A DNA stretch of 54,459 nucleotides from Polynucleobacter sp. 31A-FELB (GCF_018882405.1 NZ_JACVOO010000014.1:1-54459); one strand, 5' to 3'; positions 1 through 7,503 are shown, counted from the stretch's first letter. The notes: generated by a model from the letters alone, not told the origin. A program made the numbers and translations.

Positions 1-27
1 GCCCATCATTTGATGGGCTTTTCTTTA
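1..27 (+). terminator. Rho-independent terminator
   Basis: GCCCATC and GATGGGC form a 7-bp stem around a short loop and are followed by TTTTCTTT. It would end transcription of a gene lying before the window. Reading on the other strand lacks an equally good T-run. Confidence 0.6.
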
Positions 28-30
28 TTG

Positions 31-125
31 CTACTGACTACCCCTACTGGAATGAGTGGGCTACTTTCCGCTGGAATGAGTGGCAGGTTTGGACTGGAAT
101 CGGTGACGGGTTTGACTGGAATACA
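31..125. repeat. tandem TGGAATnnGTG repeats, possible IS21-type end remnant
   Basis: The unit CTGGAAT followed by GAGTGG or CGGTGACGG occurs about four times in 85 bases (near 50, 72, 95 and 115). Arrays of this kind resemble the multiple terminal repeats of IS21-family elements in Proteobacteria, but no istA/istB gene is in view, so this is at best one isolated end. The 18-mer TTCCGCTGGAATGAGTGG at 66-83 recurs, with one extra T, at 3992-4010. Family assignment is inference. Confidence 0.35.
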
Positions 126-284
126 CACATGTTTTTATTATTAAATTGCCACGATGATCATATCTATTTTCAGCCACCAAGCTTAAACATTTCGCTTATC
201 GGGCAGAGTGATGTTAATTCAAGAAAAAATCCCCAGGGCAAAAGGGACTTAAATTCGCAGTATTTGGATATTAGTTGTAGTTAA

Positions 285-386
285 TGGAACGCGGAACGCT
301 TGGAACGCGACTTTACCTTCTCTGGGAAGTATTTTTTATTTTTGACTGATGACCTTAAGTTGACGTTCCAAGCGTTCCGCGTTCCA
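285..386. repeat. 23-bp inverted repeat made of GGAACGC heptamers
   Basis: Bases 285-307 and 364-386 are perfect reverse complements (23 bp) separated by 56 bp. Each arm holds three GGAACGC units (286, 293 and 302 in the left arm). The right arm ends three bases beyond the stop codon of the primase-helicase gene. It could be a large terminator hairpin, but the heptamer array looks more like protein-binding iterons. P4-type satellites carry repeats of this kind, bound by their primase, at ori and crr. That role is inferred. Confidence 0.7.
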
Positions 387-389
387 GAA

Positions 390-1898
390 CTAGATTGGAA
401 TAGAGCCGGCCTTTTCAATGGCATCTAGGATCACGTCCTTGGCGGATTTGCACCCTCGCTTTTCCGCTTCATTCCTTAACTCGCCTGAGCTTGAGCTGAT
501 CCACTTGTCATGGTTTCTGATAATCCTGCAACGATGCTTGTTGCCGAAGACTCTCAATGAGGTCGGGTAAGAGACCATGCCAGCTTGATCGCATATGGGT
601 CTGACTGATTTATCTGCTGAGGTTGTAGTTAGGATTTCGTAAATATCATCCAAAATAATTACATCAAAAGGCCAAAACTTAACAATTTCTTCTGCTAGTT
701 TTTGGGACTCCGATTTTGATTCTTCAATCATTCGTTTCTTGGATTCACTTAATTCGGGCCTTGCGCCAGGATTAAATCCTTGAATATTTCGCGTCTTAAG
801 AAGATTTGCGACCGAGGCTATGAATGCGGGATTTTCTAAATGAGAATAAAGATTGGAATAATATGACTGGCTTTGAGGTTGCGCCTCAATGATAGCTACC
901 TCAAAACGTCTATCGGTCTCATCTAGTGGGATAGCGTTTAGGTGGTTACTAAAAACCAGCCAACGACAGGCGTTGTATTCCGTGTGCATCGGTGCGCACT
1001 TGGGATTCATAGTTCTAAATTCTTGATTCACAATGGTCTTAAGTTTTTGGGCATGCTTCCACTGCCCATTGCCACCTTCTTGAATCTCATCAACAATCGC
1101 TAAAACTTTTCTTGATAAGCCTCCATTGAACCCAGTTTCAAGCATTAACGGCAAATCAAATGAGGGCGCCACATATCCCGCGAATACCCTTGTTAAAACG
1201 CTGGCTATCCAGTTTCGTCCAAGCCCTGTATTTGTTGCAATGCTAATCCAGCCATAATGAGGTAGCTCACCGGGCTTTTGTTGAATATGAGCTAACCAGT
1301 CTATAAATTTATTGGTGGAGCCCCCGAAAATAAGCTGGCAGTGATCAATAAATATCGAGGCCAAACTCATTTCACTCTCTTTGATTTCGGGATGTTCTCT
1401 AAAACCATTCCAAAGGTTTAAGGCGGTCTTGCCTTCTGGGTCCAATACCATTAATTGATCCCCAGCCTTAAAGGTCTGAGTATCAACTTGCTTCCGATCT
1501 TCGCTGGTGAACCATTCTTTAGTTACTTGCTTAACGGTCTTGGTCGACTTTTCATTACCTTTGTCATCTCTGGTGGTATTTTCCAGAAAGTGGTGGCTTG
1601 CAATATAACAATTATGAAATTCGTCTACCCTTAAATCTCGACCAATATTTTCTAGATCCGCAACTCTTGAGCCTTTATTTATGTAAACAAACCTTAAAAG
1701 GGCGTTCGCAAGGCTTATTTTTTCTGTGATGGGGATTTCTTCACTTAAGTCATTTCCAATTACTCGATTTAAGTTAATCAACTGAAGCCGTTGACTTTTA
1801 TTTTCCCTTTCATTGACTTGCTTTACCCATTCCTTTTTCTCCAGATAGTTAGAATGGCGAGCAATATGTTGGTGATTATTCATTATTGCCCTCTCCAT
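390..1898 (-). CDS. Phage/satellite-type primase-helicase (DUF5906-like)
   Basis: A 502-residue protein resembling the superfamily 3-like helicase part of phage and plasmid primases of the DUF5906 group. The P-loop region reads ATNTGLGRNWIASVL near residues 222-236, where Arg-Asn replaces the usual Lys-Ser/Thr. As I recall, this GLGRN form is found in related prophage proteins, so it is not necessarily inactive. Walker B is VLAIVDEIQEGG about 45 residues later, and LVFSNHLNAIPLDETDRRF near 313-331 fits sensor 1 with an arginine finger. No zinc-binding or catalytic primase domain is visible in the N-terminal 150 residues. It overlaps the preceding HTH gene by 16 bases, so the two are probably translationally coupled; an internal ATG six codons in (MNNHQH) is an alternative start. 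The heptamer inverted repeat just downstream may be its target. Function in element replication is inferred. Confidence 0.7.
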   Translation of the reverse strand: MERAIMNNHQHIARHSNYLEKKEWVKQVNERENKSQRLQLINLNRVIGNDLSEEIPITEKISLANALLRFVYINKGSRVADLENIGRDLRVDEFHNCYIASHHFLENTTRDDKGNEKSTKTVKQVTKEWFTSEDRKQVDTQTFKAGDQLMVLDPEGKTALNLWNGFREHPEIKESEMSLASIFIDHCQLIFGGSTNKFIDWLAHIQQKPGELPHYGWISIATNTGLGRNWIASVLTRVFAGYVAPSFDLPLMLETGFNGGLSRKVLAIVDEIQEGGNGQWKHAQKLKTIVNQEFRTMNPKCAPMHTEYNACRWLVFSNHLNAIPLDETDRRFEVAIIEAQPQSQSYYSNLYSHLENPAFIASVANLLKTRNIQGFNPGARPELSESKKRMIEESKSESQKLAEEIVKFWPFDVIILDDIYEILTTTSADKSVRPICDQAGMVSYPTSLRVFGNKHRCRIIRNHDKWISSSSGELRNEAEKRGCKSAKDVILDAIEKAGSIPI

Positions 1899-2206
1899 TG
1901 GGAGGCATTGGTATGCTTTGGGGAGCGAGCCTTGCCATTCATATTGAGGGGGCTGGAATCCAAGTGCTTATGCTTATCTGCCTCTATAAACCCGGCCAAA
2001 TCTCTGACATCGCAAACCCATGATTTTCCCGCTTTATAGAAAATATCATTTAGTGGCGTATCCTTTTTCTCAAGCATTTTTTGTAATGTGTGATGGCTAT
2101 ACCCGAGATAAGTGGATACCTCCTCTTTCGTGATAACCATACGGTTGCCAAAGTATTGGAGGGCCACATCTAGGACGCTTGTTGGGGAGGGTGCTTTTAG
2201 ACTCAT
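1883..2206 (-). CDS. Small helix-turn-helix DNA-binding protein (excisionase/AlpA-like)
   Basis: A 107-residue basic protein. Residues about 22-65 (VITKEEVSTYLGYSHHTLQ and onward) have the layout of an excisionase-type winged HTH: a strand, a helix starting with EEV, a turn at GYS, and a recognition helix HTLQKMLEK, followed by W-V-x-DVRDLAGFIE as the wing. The C-terminal 30 residues look unstructured. It lies 69 bp after the MmcB-like gene and overlaps the primase-helicase gene. In satellites and small integrative elements such a protein typically controls excision or early transcription. Only a weak ribosome site precedes the ATG. The exact role is not visible. Confidence 0.6.
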   Translation of the reverse strand: MSLKAPSPTSVLDVALQYFGNRMVITKEEVSTYLGYSHHTLQKMLEKKDTPLNDIFYKAGKSWVCDVRDLAGFIEADKHKHLDSSPLNMNGKARSPKHTNASQWRGQ

Positions 2207-2275
2207 TTTTTAGGATCCGAAGTATTCATAGTTAGCTTGCCGAAGGTAATTAATTTAAAGGTTTTTATTTATTTT

Positions 2276-3253
2276 TCATGAAGGTTGGTGAGTTAATAAT
2301 TGGAGCAGCAAGCCTTTAGCTAGATCAAGGGATTGAGGGCTTCTAACGTTAAGTTCTTTTGGGGCGCTCACAATCTCAATAACCCCCTTACTTACCGTTA
2401 TGAGGCCTACATTTTTTGGAATTTGCCCATCGTGTGGGAGGAGTTCTTTATCTTTTATGGCTATCCAAAGGTAGTCGCAATAAGGCTTTTGCTTTTCCAT
2501 TAGGAGGTGTTTTGAAAGCCCGAAAACCATAGCAGAAGTTGTAATTTCAATTCCATGAATTTCAACAGGGCTTATTTCGTCTCTCTTCACGACCGCCACA
2601 GCATCAAACACGACGTATTCCTCGGCAGGCCCATGATCTGGAGTAACGTCAAAAAAGAGGCGGAAAAGAGAGGGGGTATTCCAACCCGTCCATTTGCCTT
2701 TGCTAAATAAAAGAGCTTTTGCAATATCGGCGTGTGCAAGGCCGTCCATCTGCTGTGGGCTTGAAAGGTTTAATTTAGGGGTCGTAACACCTAAGCCTCG
2801 AGCTGTTTTACCTTGCAGAAGAGGGCGATAGACAGCCCAATGCTTCTTCAATTCATTTCTAGTGATTTGAGAGTCGAGCACTTTATTTGCTAATTCAATG
2901 ATTGAATCAATTGGTGCTGCGCGCTCTAGCTTAGACAGAATCTCCAAATTTTCAGGGCTTACCTTTGGAGATAACTTATCTAGCGTTGGGGTTGATATGC
3001 CTTGATCATTGAGAAGCACCCTTAATTCTTGAAAGTACTTCCCAGCTGTAAAGTAGCGCCAAACAATGCCCTCTTTGAGTCCAATCGATGTGCCAAAGTC
3101 TTTAACCCAGCCTGTAAAAGATCGATGTGTCTGCTTCCAAGATTCGCATTCATCAGTCTCAATCATGAATGTTGATATTTTTGGCCATGTATCAAGATCT
3201 CTTGTTGTGGATGCCAAATCCATTGACTTTGAAATTTGCGGTTTTTGTTTCAT
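2276..3253 (-). CDS. Hypothetical protein with MmcB-like nuclease-fold C-terminus
   Basis: From the ATG at 3253 the product has 325 residues. The C-terminal half resembles the MmcB/restriction-nuclease-like fold: VEIHGIEITTSAMVFGLSKH, then a basic helix, PYCDYLWIAI, and NVGLITVSKG. MmcB proteins share this order (E-x-K-type strand, 'YCDxxxxA', 'GLI'), but the expected Lys after the Glu is replaced here (EIT), so catalysis is doubtful. The N-terminal 100 residues (SFTGWVKDFGTSIGLKEG followed by WRYFTAGKY) look like a DNA-binding helical domain. I chose 3253 over the longer frame to 3319 because a strong promoter lies immediately before it, which would make a leaderless mRNA. It is probably first in an operon with the HTH and primase genes. 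Confidence 0.6.
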   Translation of the reverse strand: MKQKPQISKSMDLASTTRDLDTWPKISTFMIETDECESWKQTHRSFTGWVKDFGTSIGLKEGIVWRYFTAGKYFQELRVLLNDQGISTPTLDKLSPKVSPENLEILSKLERAAPIDSIIELANKVLDSQITRNELKKHWAVYRPLLQGKTARGLGVTTPKLNLSSPQQMDGLAHADIAKALLFSKGKWTGWNTPSLFRLFFDVTPDHGPAEEYVVFDAVAVVKRDEISPVEIHGIEITTSAMVFGLSKHLLMEKQKPYCDYLWIAIKDKELLPHDGQIPKNVGLITVSKGVIEIVSAPKELNVRSPQSLDLAKGLLLQLLTHQPS

Positions 3254-3289
3254 GTTTAATACTATATCGGATAAAGTATAAATTGTCAA
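3254..3289 (-). promoter_or_regulatory. Sigma-70 promoter with 21-bp palindromic operator, leaderless start
   Basis: On the minus strand TTGACA (3289-3284) and TATAGT (3266-3261) are separated by exactly 17 bp. Seven bases after the -10 box comes the ATG at 3253, so the mRNA would begin at or next to the start codon. A 21-bp interrupted palindrome (3259-3279, ATACT at one end and AGTAT at the other, 18 of 20 positions paired) covers the -10 box and spacer, which suggests a repressor site. Confidence 0.7.
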
Positions 3290-3367
3290 GCGGTACATCT
3301 GTGGACGATTAAAAAACACGATTCATGGATCAGTACGATCCACCTCTTTTTCGAACATAAATTCACT

Positions 3368-3477
3368 AATTGCCCATTAATTATTTTGCAATTGGCCATT
3401 CCAATAGCCACCTAACTAATTGTTTTGGCTTTGCTTTTTTTTGTAATTGCCCATTAATTGAAATCGAATTGGCCATT
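3368..3477 (+). repeat. four 11-bp direct repeats (iteron-like)
   Basis: AATTGCCCATT at 3368 and 3445 alternates with AATTGGCCATT at 3390 and 3467. Start-to-start distances are 22, 55 and 22 bp, all multiples of 11, so the sites lie on one face of the helix. Units 1 and 2 form a 33-bp block that is repeated 77 bp later. It may be a replication iteron array or a cooperative operator serving the promoter at 3254-3289. Confidence 0.7.
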
Positions 3478-3887
3478 AATTTGATGTTTGAATCTGGCTA
3501 AAAATCGACTTTGGTAAAAACTGCAACGAACAATCAATGACTTAGAAGCGTAAAAGTGCCAGTTCGATTGCTATAAAACGGCTCTTTTTTTCTACCTAGT
3601 TAAATACTCGACGATAAATCGCGCAGAAGTATTAGTTAAACAGTGACGATAAAAAGAGGGGGTAAAAACTCAATCCAACAAGGTAGCACCTGGGTTAGGG
3701 GGCGACGCCATAAAAAAGGTCATTCGCAAGCTCATTCACTTCCCCTAAAGGGGTTGTGCTTTTATGTATGTCGTCCGCCCAAGTTCATCGTTTTGGTGTT
3801 CGCAATGTTGCTCCCGCTTTTATGGACCCGCCTCCAAAAACTTTGCCCTCAACTTCCCTGCACGGAATCTCCTATTTTCAAAGATGC

Positions 3888-4161
3888 TGTGGACACGCAC
3901 TCTCCTAAGTTATCCCATCGCTCATTACTCACTCCCGTAATTTAGAAATCCCAATATCCGAGAAGGTGTGGACACGAGTTCTATCGAATCGTTCCGCTGG
4001 TAATGAGTGGTGGTGTGGACACGCTCTGTTTAAAACCGGATGGACCCAAACTCAAAAGCAAGGAGATTTTCAAGTTCTGAGAATTACTCTATTTCAAAGA
4101 AGGTGTGGACACGAGTTGTATCGAATTGTTCTGCTGGTGATGGGTAATGGTGTGGACGCGC
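3888..4161. repeat. GTGGACACG repeats with a 64-bp direct duplication
   Basis: GTGGACACG (once GTGGACGCG) occurs five times between 3888 and 4161. Two 64-bp copies (3961-4024 and 4098-4161) begin with AGAAGGTGTGGACACGAGTT, match at about 56 of 64 positions and lie 137 bp apart. The first copy contains TTCCGCTGGTAATGAGTGG, nearly the same as bases 66-83 of the window. They may be terminal repeats of a lost insertion sequence or binding sites of an element protein. Confidence 0.6.
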
Positions 4162-4340
4162 ATCTTGTGTTTTCAGTCGGATGATGGGTAATCCTAGATA
4201 GGGCCCACCATTTTTTATCTCAGCTAGCGCGGAGGAGAGTGATGAGGTGTCGGCTTGCTCAATTCATTCCCTGGCGGTCATAAATTTTGCTTCTGCAGGG
4301 TCTCTGCCGATTCGGTGATGCCGTTTATTCATTAGCTAGC

Positions 4341-4476
4341 TGTAAAGGTGCTCAGGGAGCCTTTAAAAGCTTTCTAGAGCCTTCGGCTGGATCTTGGGGC
4401 AACCCCTTGTCAGCTTTACATAACCAACACCTTATACGCAGCTCATGAACCAGAAAATACTCTGGTCTATGAGCTG
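4341..4476. other. Structured region: nested stems and a 16-bp hairpin
   Basis: TGTAAAG (4341-4347) pairs with CTTTACA (4414-4420), enclosing small hairpins such as AGCC-TTC-GGCT and GGGG-CAA-CCCC. Nineteen bases on, arms 4439-4454 and 4461-4476 pair at 14 of 16 positions around the loop AAATAC. No T-run follows, so it is not a simple terminator. A non-coding RNA, a single-strand origin or an oriT-like hairpin are possible; none is proven. Confidence 0.5.
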
Positions 4477-4959
4477 TTCGCATTCACAAGTTCATGCCGC
4501 ATAACGGGTTGTTATGTCTGGCGCTTTTGAATGCTGAGTCGGGAAAAATCGTTTTTTGCTTCCAAAAACTCTTTCCCTTTCATCCCCCAAAAGAAAACTG
4601 TCGGCAGTTCCCTGCTTGCTTCGCCATTTCCGTCAAATGGCTATCGCCTACAGTCCGCTTGATCCACAAAACGGATCAATCCCACTGAGGTCTTTGCTCT
4701 CGCTCGACCGAGGCGGCTGCGCAGTGATTGTCCCAATGAACGGATCGCGGTAATGAATTCCCGCTTCCTTTTTGCCATGGGGCCTTTGCATTTTATGAGG
4801 ATGACTCTAGGGCAACAAACAAGATAAGCAGGGTATGCGAGATCTTTTTTGAAGATAACCCTATCTCATATGGGGGTTATAAAAATTATCTGGATTAAAG
4901 AAAAAATTAAAAATATGTTATAAATATTGGTATTAATTATCTTATATATATCAATAACT

Positions 4960-4981
4960 TACACCATTTTGGTGTATTTTT
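4960..4981 (+). terminator. Attenuator-like hairpin in the leader of the GIY-YIG gene
   Basis: TACACCA and TGGTGTA pair around TTT and are followed by TTTTT, 21 bases before the ATG at 5003. A+T-rich -10-like sequences lie upstream, so the hairpin would be inside the leader. It could act as an attenuator, as a stop for transcription coming from the left, or as an operator. Confidence 0.5.
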
Positions 4982-5002
4982 AGACTAAATACAAAGGACT
5001 AA

Positions 5003-6415
5003 ATGTTAGGTGGCGTAATCATTAATTTTGGGGGAATTGAGAAGTCTTTGAATCAGTTTATGACGGAATTCGGCTGTGAAATTAATACTCGCAACCTAGC
5101 ACGAATAAGATCCAGAATTCGACGCGGGGTTGATGAGTCGAAATGGTTTTCTGAGTCACACATAAATGCTCCATCGAGCTATCTTATGTATCAGAGTTCA
5201 GAAGACCGCCTCAGTCCGCCGATATCGCTCGCCGCAAGGGTTGAGCGAGATTACCCCAATCACAATTTTAAGTTCAATACTCTCTATGCCTTTGTAAAAA
5301 GAAGGATTTATAAAGATCCACTCCTAGACAGCCCGAGTGAGCTTGAGGTTTTGGTAGCCACATGGGTGCATAAGCAAAAAAAAGAAAAAGCCCGATCCCC
5401 AGCTGAGAAAAAAAGAAATTATAGAGAAAGGGTGTTTGAATTTAAGGGTGAGATGCTCACACTGAAAGAGATCTTCTCAATTCTAAAAATTACATACGAC
5501 CTTACTGCGAGGCAAAAATATCTAAGGAGAATGGATGTCTCTGGATATTCTGTGGAGGAGGCTTTTGATCCGCGGTTTATGAGAAGGGCGAGGGGGAGTG
5601 ATGATCGGGTAGTCGCAATCGATAAAATTTCCATCCCGGAGCCCGGGAACTTTGAATTGGTGTCAAATGAACCGACCCGCCCAAAAGTAAAGAGCTTCAA
5701 AAAACCAAGAGGCCACCCAGTATTTTTTGAGGGAGTAGGGTACAAGGATAAATATAGTTTGTGGAATTCTAATAAATCGAGGGCAGCAGTTGGTTATTCG
5801 ACCTTCCTATCAAAGTTAACTGAGTTTCCAACCAAAAGCATCACTAATTATCAGATCCTGTATTGCCTTGGTGTTATCGACTCTTGGGAAGATGGCTATT
5901 ACTTCAACCCGGAAGGTGGGCCAGAAATTCCCACTAAAGCAGAGTTTTTGAAGATTGTGGGGATAGGTAAAGTGACTTTAAAGAGGCGGCTAAAAAAAGG
6001 GATGACGTTATCTCAAATTTATAAAAATAAAGGTAATTCAGGGTGTGAGGCAAATGGCGTTCTTAATGCTCGGATGGCTAGCGAAAATCCTAATCGAAAA
6101 ATCTCCATTTATTTGGCCAAGCTTGAGATGGACGGGAAAAGCAATGTCTATAAAATTGGGATAACTACAACAACCTTTTCTTCAAGATTTTCAGGATTGA
6201 GGGCTAAATTTACAGTTAAGGAGTTGCTTGTAGTGGAGGGGGTTATTTCAAAATTATTGCCGCTTGAGCAAGAATTCAAAAACTCAATTTTTGCGCATAA
6301 AAAATATTTGCCAACAATTCATTTTGAAGGAAAAACTGAGTGCTACGAGTTGAATGGAGATGACTTGGAATACGCCAAGAGGTTAATGATTGAGTCCTCT
6401 TTTAACTATTTTTAA
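5003..6415 (+). CDS. GIY-YIG (T5orf172-type) nuclease-like protein with HTH-repeat modules
   Basis: A 470-residue protein. The C-terminal 110 residues carry the GIY-YIG signature of the T5orf172/MUG113 group: ISIYLAKLEMDGKSNVYKIGI followed by a conserved Arg (SSRFSGL) and the late Glu in HFEGKTECYEL. Before it stand at least two modules like the DNA-binding repeats of phage homing endonucleases, ending in YLRRMDVSGYSVEEAF (about residue 175) and TLKRRLKKGMTLSQIYK (about residue 330); a third, weaker unit is VGYSTFLSKL. The first 130 residues are unassigned and basic. SD AAAGGA lies 4 bases before the ATG. It is probably a sequence-specific nuclease of the mobile element or a selfish homing enzyme. 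No partner gene is visible. Confidence 0.65.
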   Translation: MLGGVIINFGGIEKSLNQFMTEFGCEINTRNLARIRSRIRRGVDESKWFSESHINAPSSYLMYQSSEDRLSPPISLAARVERDYPNHNFKFNTLYAFVKRRIYKDPLLDSPSELEVLVATWVHKQKKEKARSPAEKKRNYRERVFEFKGEMLTLKEIFSILKITYDLTARQKYLRRMDVSGYSVEEAFDPRFMRRARGSDDRVVAIDKISIPEPGNFELVSNEPTRPKVKSFKKPRGHPVFFEGVGYKDKYSLWNSNKSRAAVGYSTFLSKLTEFPTKSITNYQILYCLGVIDSWEDGYYFNPEGGPEIPTKAEFLKIVGIGKVTLKRRLKKGMTLSQIYKNKGNSGCEANGVLNARMASENPNRKISIYLAKLEMDGKSNVYKIGITTTTFSSRFSGLRAKFTVKELLVVEGVISKLLPLEQEFKNSIFAHKKYLPTIHFEGKTECYELNGDDLEYAKRLMIESSFNYF

Positions 6416-6446
6416 TTTGAGTAAGCAAATGGAGCTCATAACTTGC

Positions 6447-6493
6447 CGTACCAAGATGCGGTACGCCCCAACTAAAAGCAACTTCTTGTTGCT
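6447..6493. terminator. Two hairpins after the GIY-YIG gene
   Basis: CGTACC/GGTACG (6447-6452 and 6460-6465) and AGCAAC/GTTGCT (6477-6482 and 6488-6493) form two stems. The second is followed by GGCTTTT, so it may work as a weak terminator. Their presence argues against coding in the region before 6528. Confidence 0.4.
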
Positions 6494-6527
6494 GGCTTTT
6501 GCCAATTTTGAAGCGGGAGTATTTCCT

Positions 6528-6746
6528 ATGGAAGGGCACTTCAAGATGACCGAGCAGGAAGCCAAAGAGTTTTTTGCCTACCCAAACGGTGAATACTTTC
6601 AGGGTGTAGTTGCCAATGATTCCAGCCTTTTCATCTGGCCAAGTGGCTTTGCGATTTCTGCTAAAGAGTTATATGCCAAGTCGATCAAAGAAGGTCAGTC
6701 CCCAGAGTGGGATGTAGAACTCAATATTACGAGGTCTTTGGGCTAG
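6528..6746 (+). CDS. Small hypothetical protein
   Basis: A 72-residue acidic protein (begins MEGHFKMTEQEAKEFFAYPN) not recognised as any family. The frame stays open upstream to 6390, but I chose the ATG at 6528 because GGGAG lies 8 bases before it and the upstream part is occupied by two hairpins. It has regular helical segments and no signal peptide or membrane segment. It is convergent with the DUF333 gene, whose end is 3 bases away. Moderate doubt remains whether it is expressed. Confidence 0.45.
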   Translation: MEGHFKMTEQEAKEFFAYPNGEYFQGVVANDSSLFIWPSGFAISAKELYAKSIKEGQSPEWDVELNITRSLG

Positions 6747-6749
6747 GAC

Positions 6750-7049
6750 TTATTTTTCATCCTTCAAAAGAATGATTAGATTGGGGCAGTCTTTGGTGTC
6801 GATGTTCATGTCCTTCCTGTAGAGACACCACTCCTCGTAAGCCTCTTTTGGATTAATCCTACAAAGCCCATATTGTCCGCCGGTCTTGGAATCAGTCATT
6901 AAAAACAAACTTCCGCCTTGGGCAGAGGCGCAGTGGGCTGAAGCTGGGTTAGCCATTGCGAGCATACCTACACTTTGAGCCATTACCGCCCCAGAGGCAA
7001 AAAGGAAGCTAAAGGCGAGTATCCGCTCAAGATGGGGTAGCAACTTCAT
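6750..7049 (-). CDS. Exported DUF333 (putative hemolysin-like) small protein
   Basis: From the ATG at 7049 (GAGGA four bases before it) the product has 99 residues. A signal peptide ends at AVMA-QS. The mature part has the DUF333 pattern NPASAHCASAQGG, then GGQYGLCRI, then EEWCLYR with conserved Cys residues that probably form disulfides. Family members are small periplasmic or lipid-anchored proteins of unknown role, annotated as hemolysins by tradition only. A longer GTG start at 7097 would overlap the upstream gene's stop codon. It is probably cotranscribed with that gene. Confidence 0.7.
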   Translation of the reverse strand: MKLLPHLERILAFSFLFASGAVMAQSVGMLAMANPASAHCASAQGGSLFLMTDSKTGGQYGLCRINPKEAYEEWCLYRKDMNIDTKDCPNLIILLKDEK

Positions 7050-7093
7050 GAATTCCTCAGCCTGGTAACGCTTAAGATCTTTGGCGCTTACCA

Positions 7094-7396
7094 TCACCAG
7101 CCTTTCATAACCGGTGCTTGTGGTGCCTGACGCGGTGTATTAACTGTAGTATTTGGGACTGATGGGGCTGGAGTAGTCGTATTTGTTCCTGCATACGCAC
7201 CATTAGGTGAGTAGTAGTTTGTTTGCCCATTATCAATTTGGGATGAACCCACACTTTGACCACTAGGCGTATAGGTGGTTGTTACACCCGAAGGGGTTGT
7301 TTGTGTATAGCCTTTGTATAGACCATTGGCATCGTAAATGGCTTGGGCCGATGCAAAGGCAGGAAAAACTAATAGTAAGGTAACAAGATATTTCAT
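7094..7396 (-). CDS. Exported small protein with YxxNGxYxG repeats
   Basis: A 100-residue protein starting MKYLVTLLLVFPAFASA, a clear signal peptide cut before QAIYD. The mature protein has short repeats built on Y-[DS]-x-NG-x-Y-x-G (IYDANGLYKGY and YYSPNGAYAG) in a Thr/Ser/Gln-rich setting, and a Pro-rich tail. GGAG precedes this ATG; an upstream ATG (7408) would spoil the signal peptide. Function unknown; a periplasmic or surface location is likely. First gene of a two-gene unit with the DUF333 protein. Confidence 0.65.
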   Translation of the reverse strand: MKYLVTLLLVFPAFASAQAIYDANGLYKGYTQTTPSGVTTTYTPSGQSVGSSQIDNGQTNYYSPNGAYAGTNTTTPAPSVPNTTVNTPRQAPQAPVMKGW

Positions 7397-7503
7397 TGAA
7401 ATCTCCACGTGAGGATTGGACGCCGCAGCCCATTTTCATCGATTAGCAGGTATGGTTATCAGTCTAATTGACTGGCGCCAAGTTAAACTAATTAGATAAT
7501 ATT

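Larger units (their letters stand above)
3290..5002. other. 1.7-kb non-coding, repeat-rich interval
   Basis: No open frame here has a convincing protein signature, ribosome site or codon pattern. The interval holds instead iteron-like direct repeats (3368-3477), GTGGACACG repeats (3890-4161), several RNA- or ssDNA-like hairpins (4341-4476), a G+C-richer stretch (about 4490-4790), and a very A+T-rich leader before the GIY-YIG gene. The mix of iterons, long hairpins and missing genes fits a replication or transfer control region of an integrative element, but no known oriV or oriT could be recognised. Confidence 0.55.

Noticed and set aside
3368..4161. A CRISPR array made of the repeats in this interval
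   Set aside because: The repeats are too short or too few, lack equal-length spacers, and no cas gene is present.
4498..4516. CATAAC/GTTATG around GGGTT as an integron attC core
   Set aside because: The core does not fit GTTRRRY and RYYYAAC, the spacing is far too short, and no integron integrase is seen.
3643..4753. Several open frames (3643-3945, 3966-4184, 4494-4688, 4556-4753) as genes
   Set aside because: They lack ribosome sites and recognisable domains, are rich in Cys/His/Pro runs typical of chance frames, and lie over direct repeats and hairpins.
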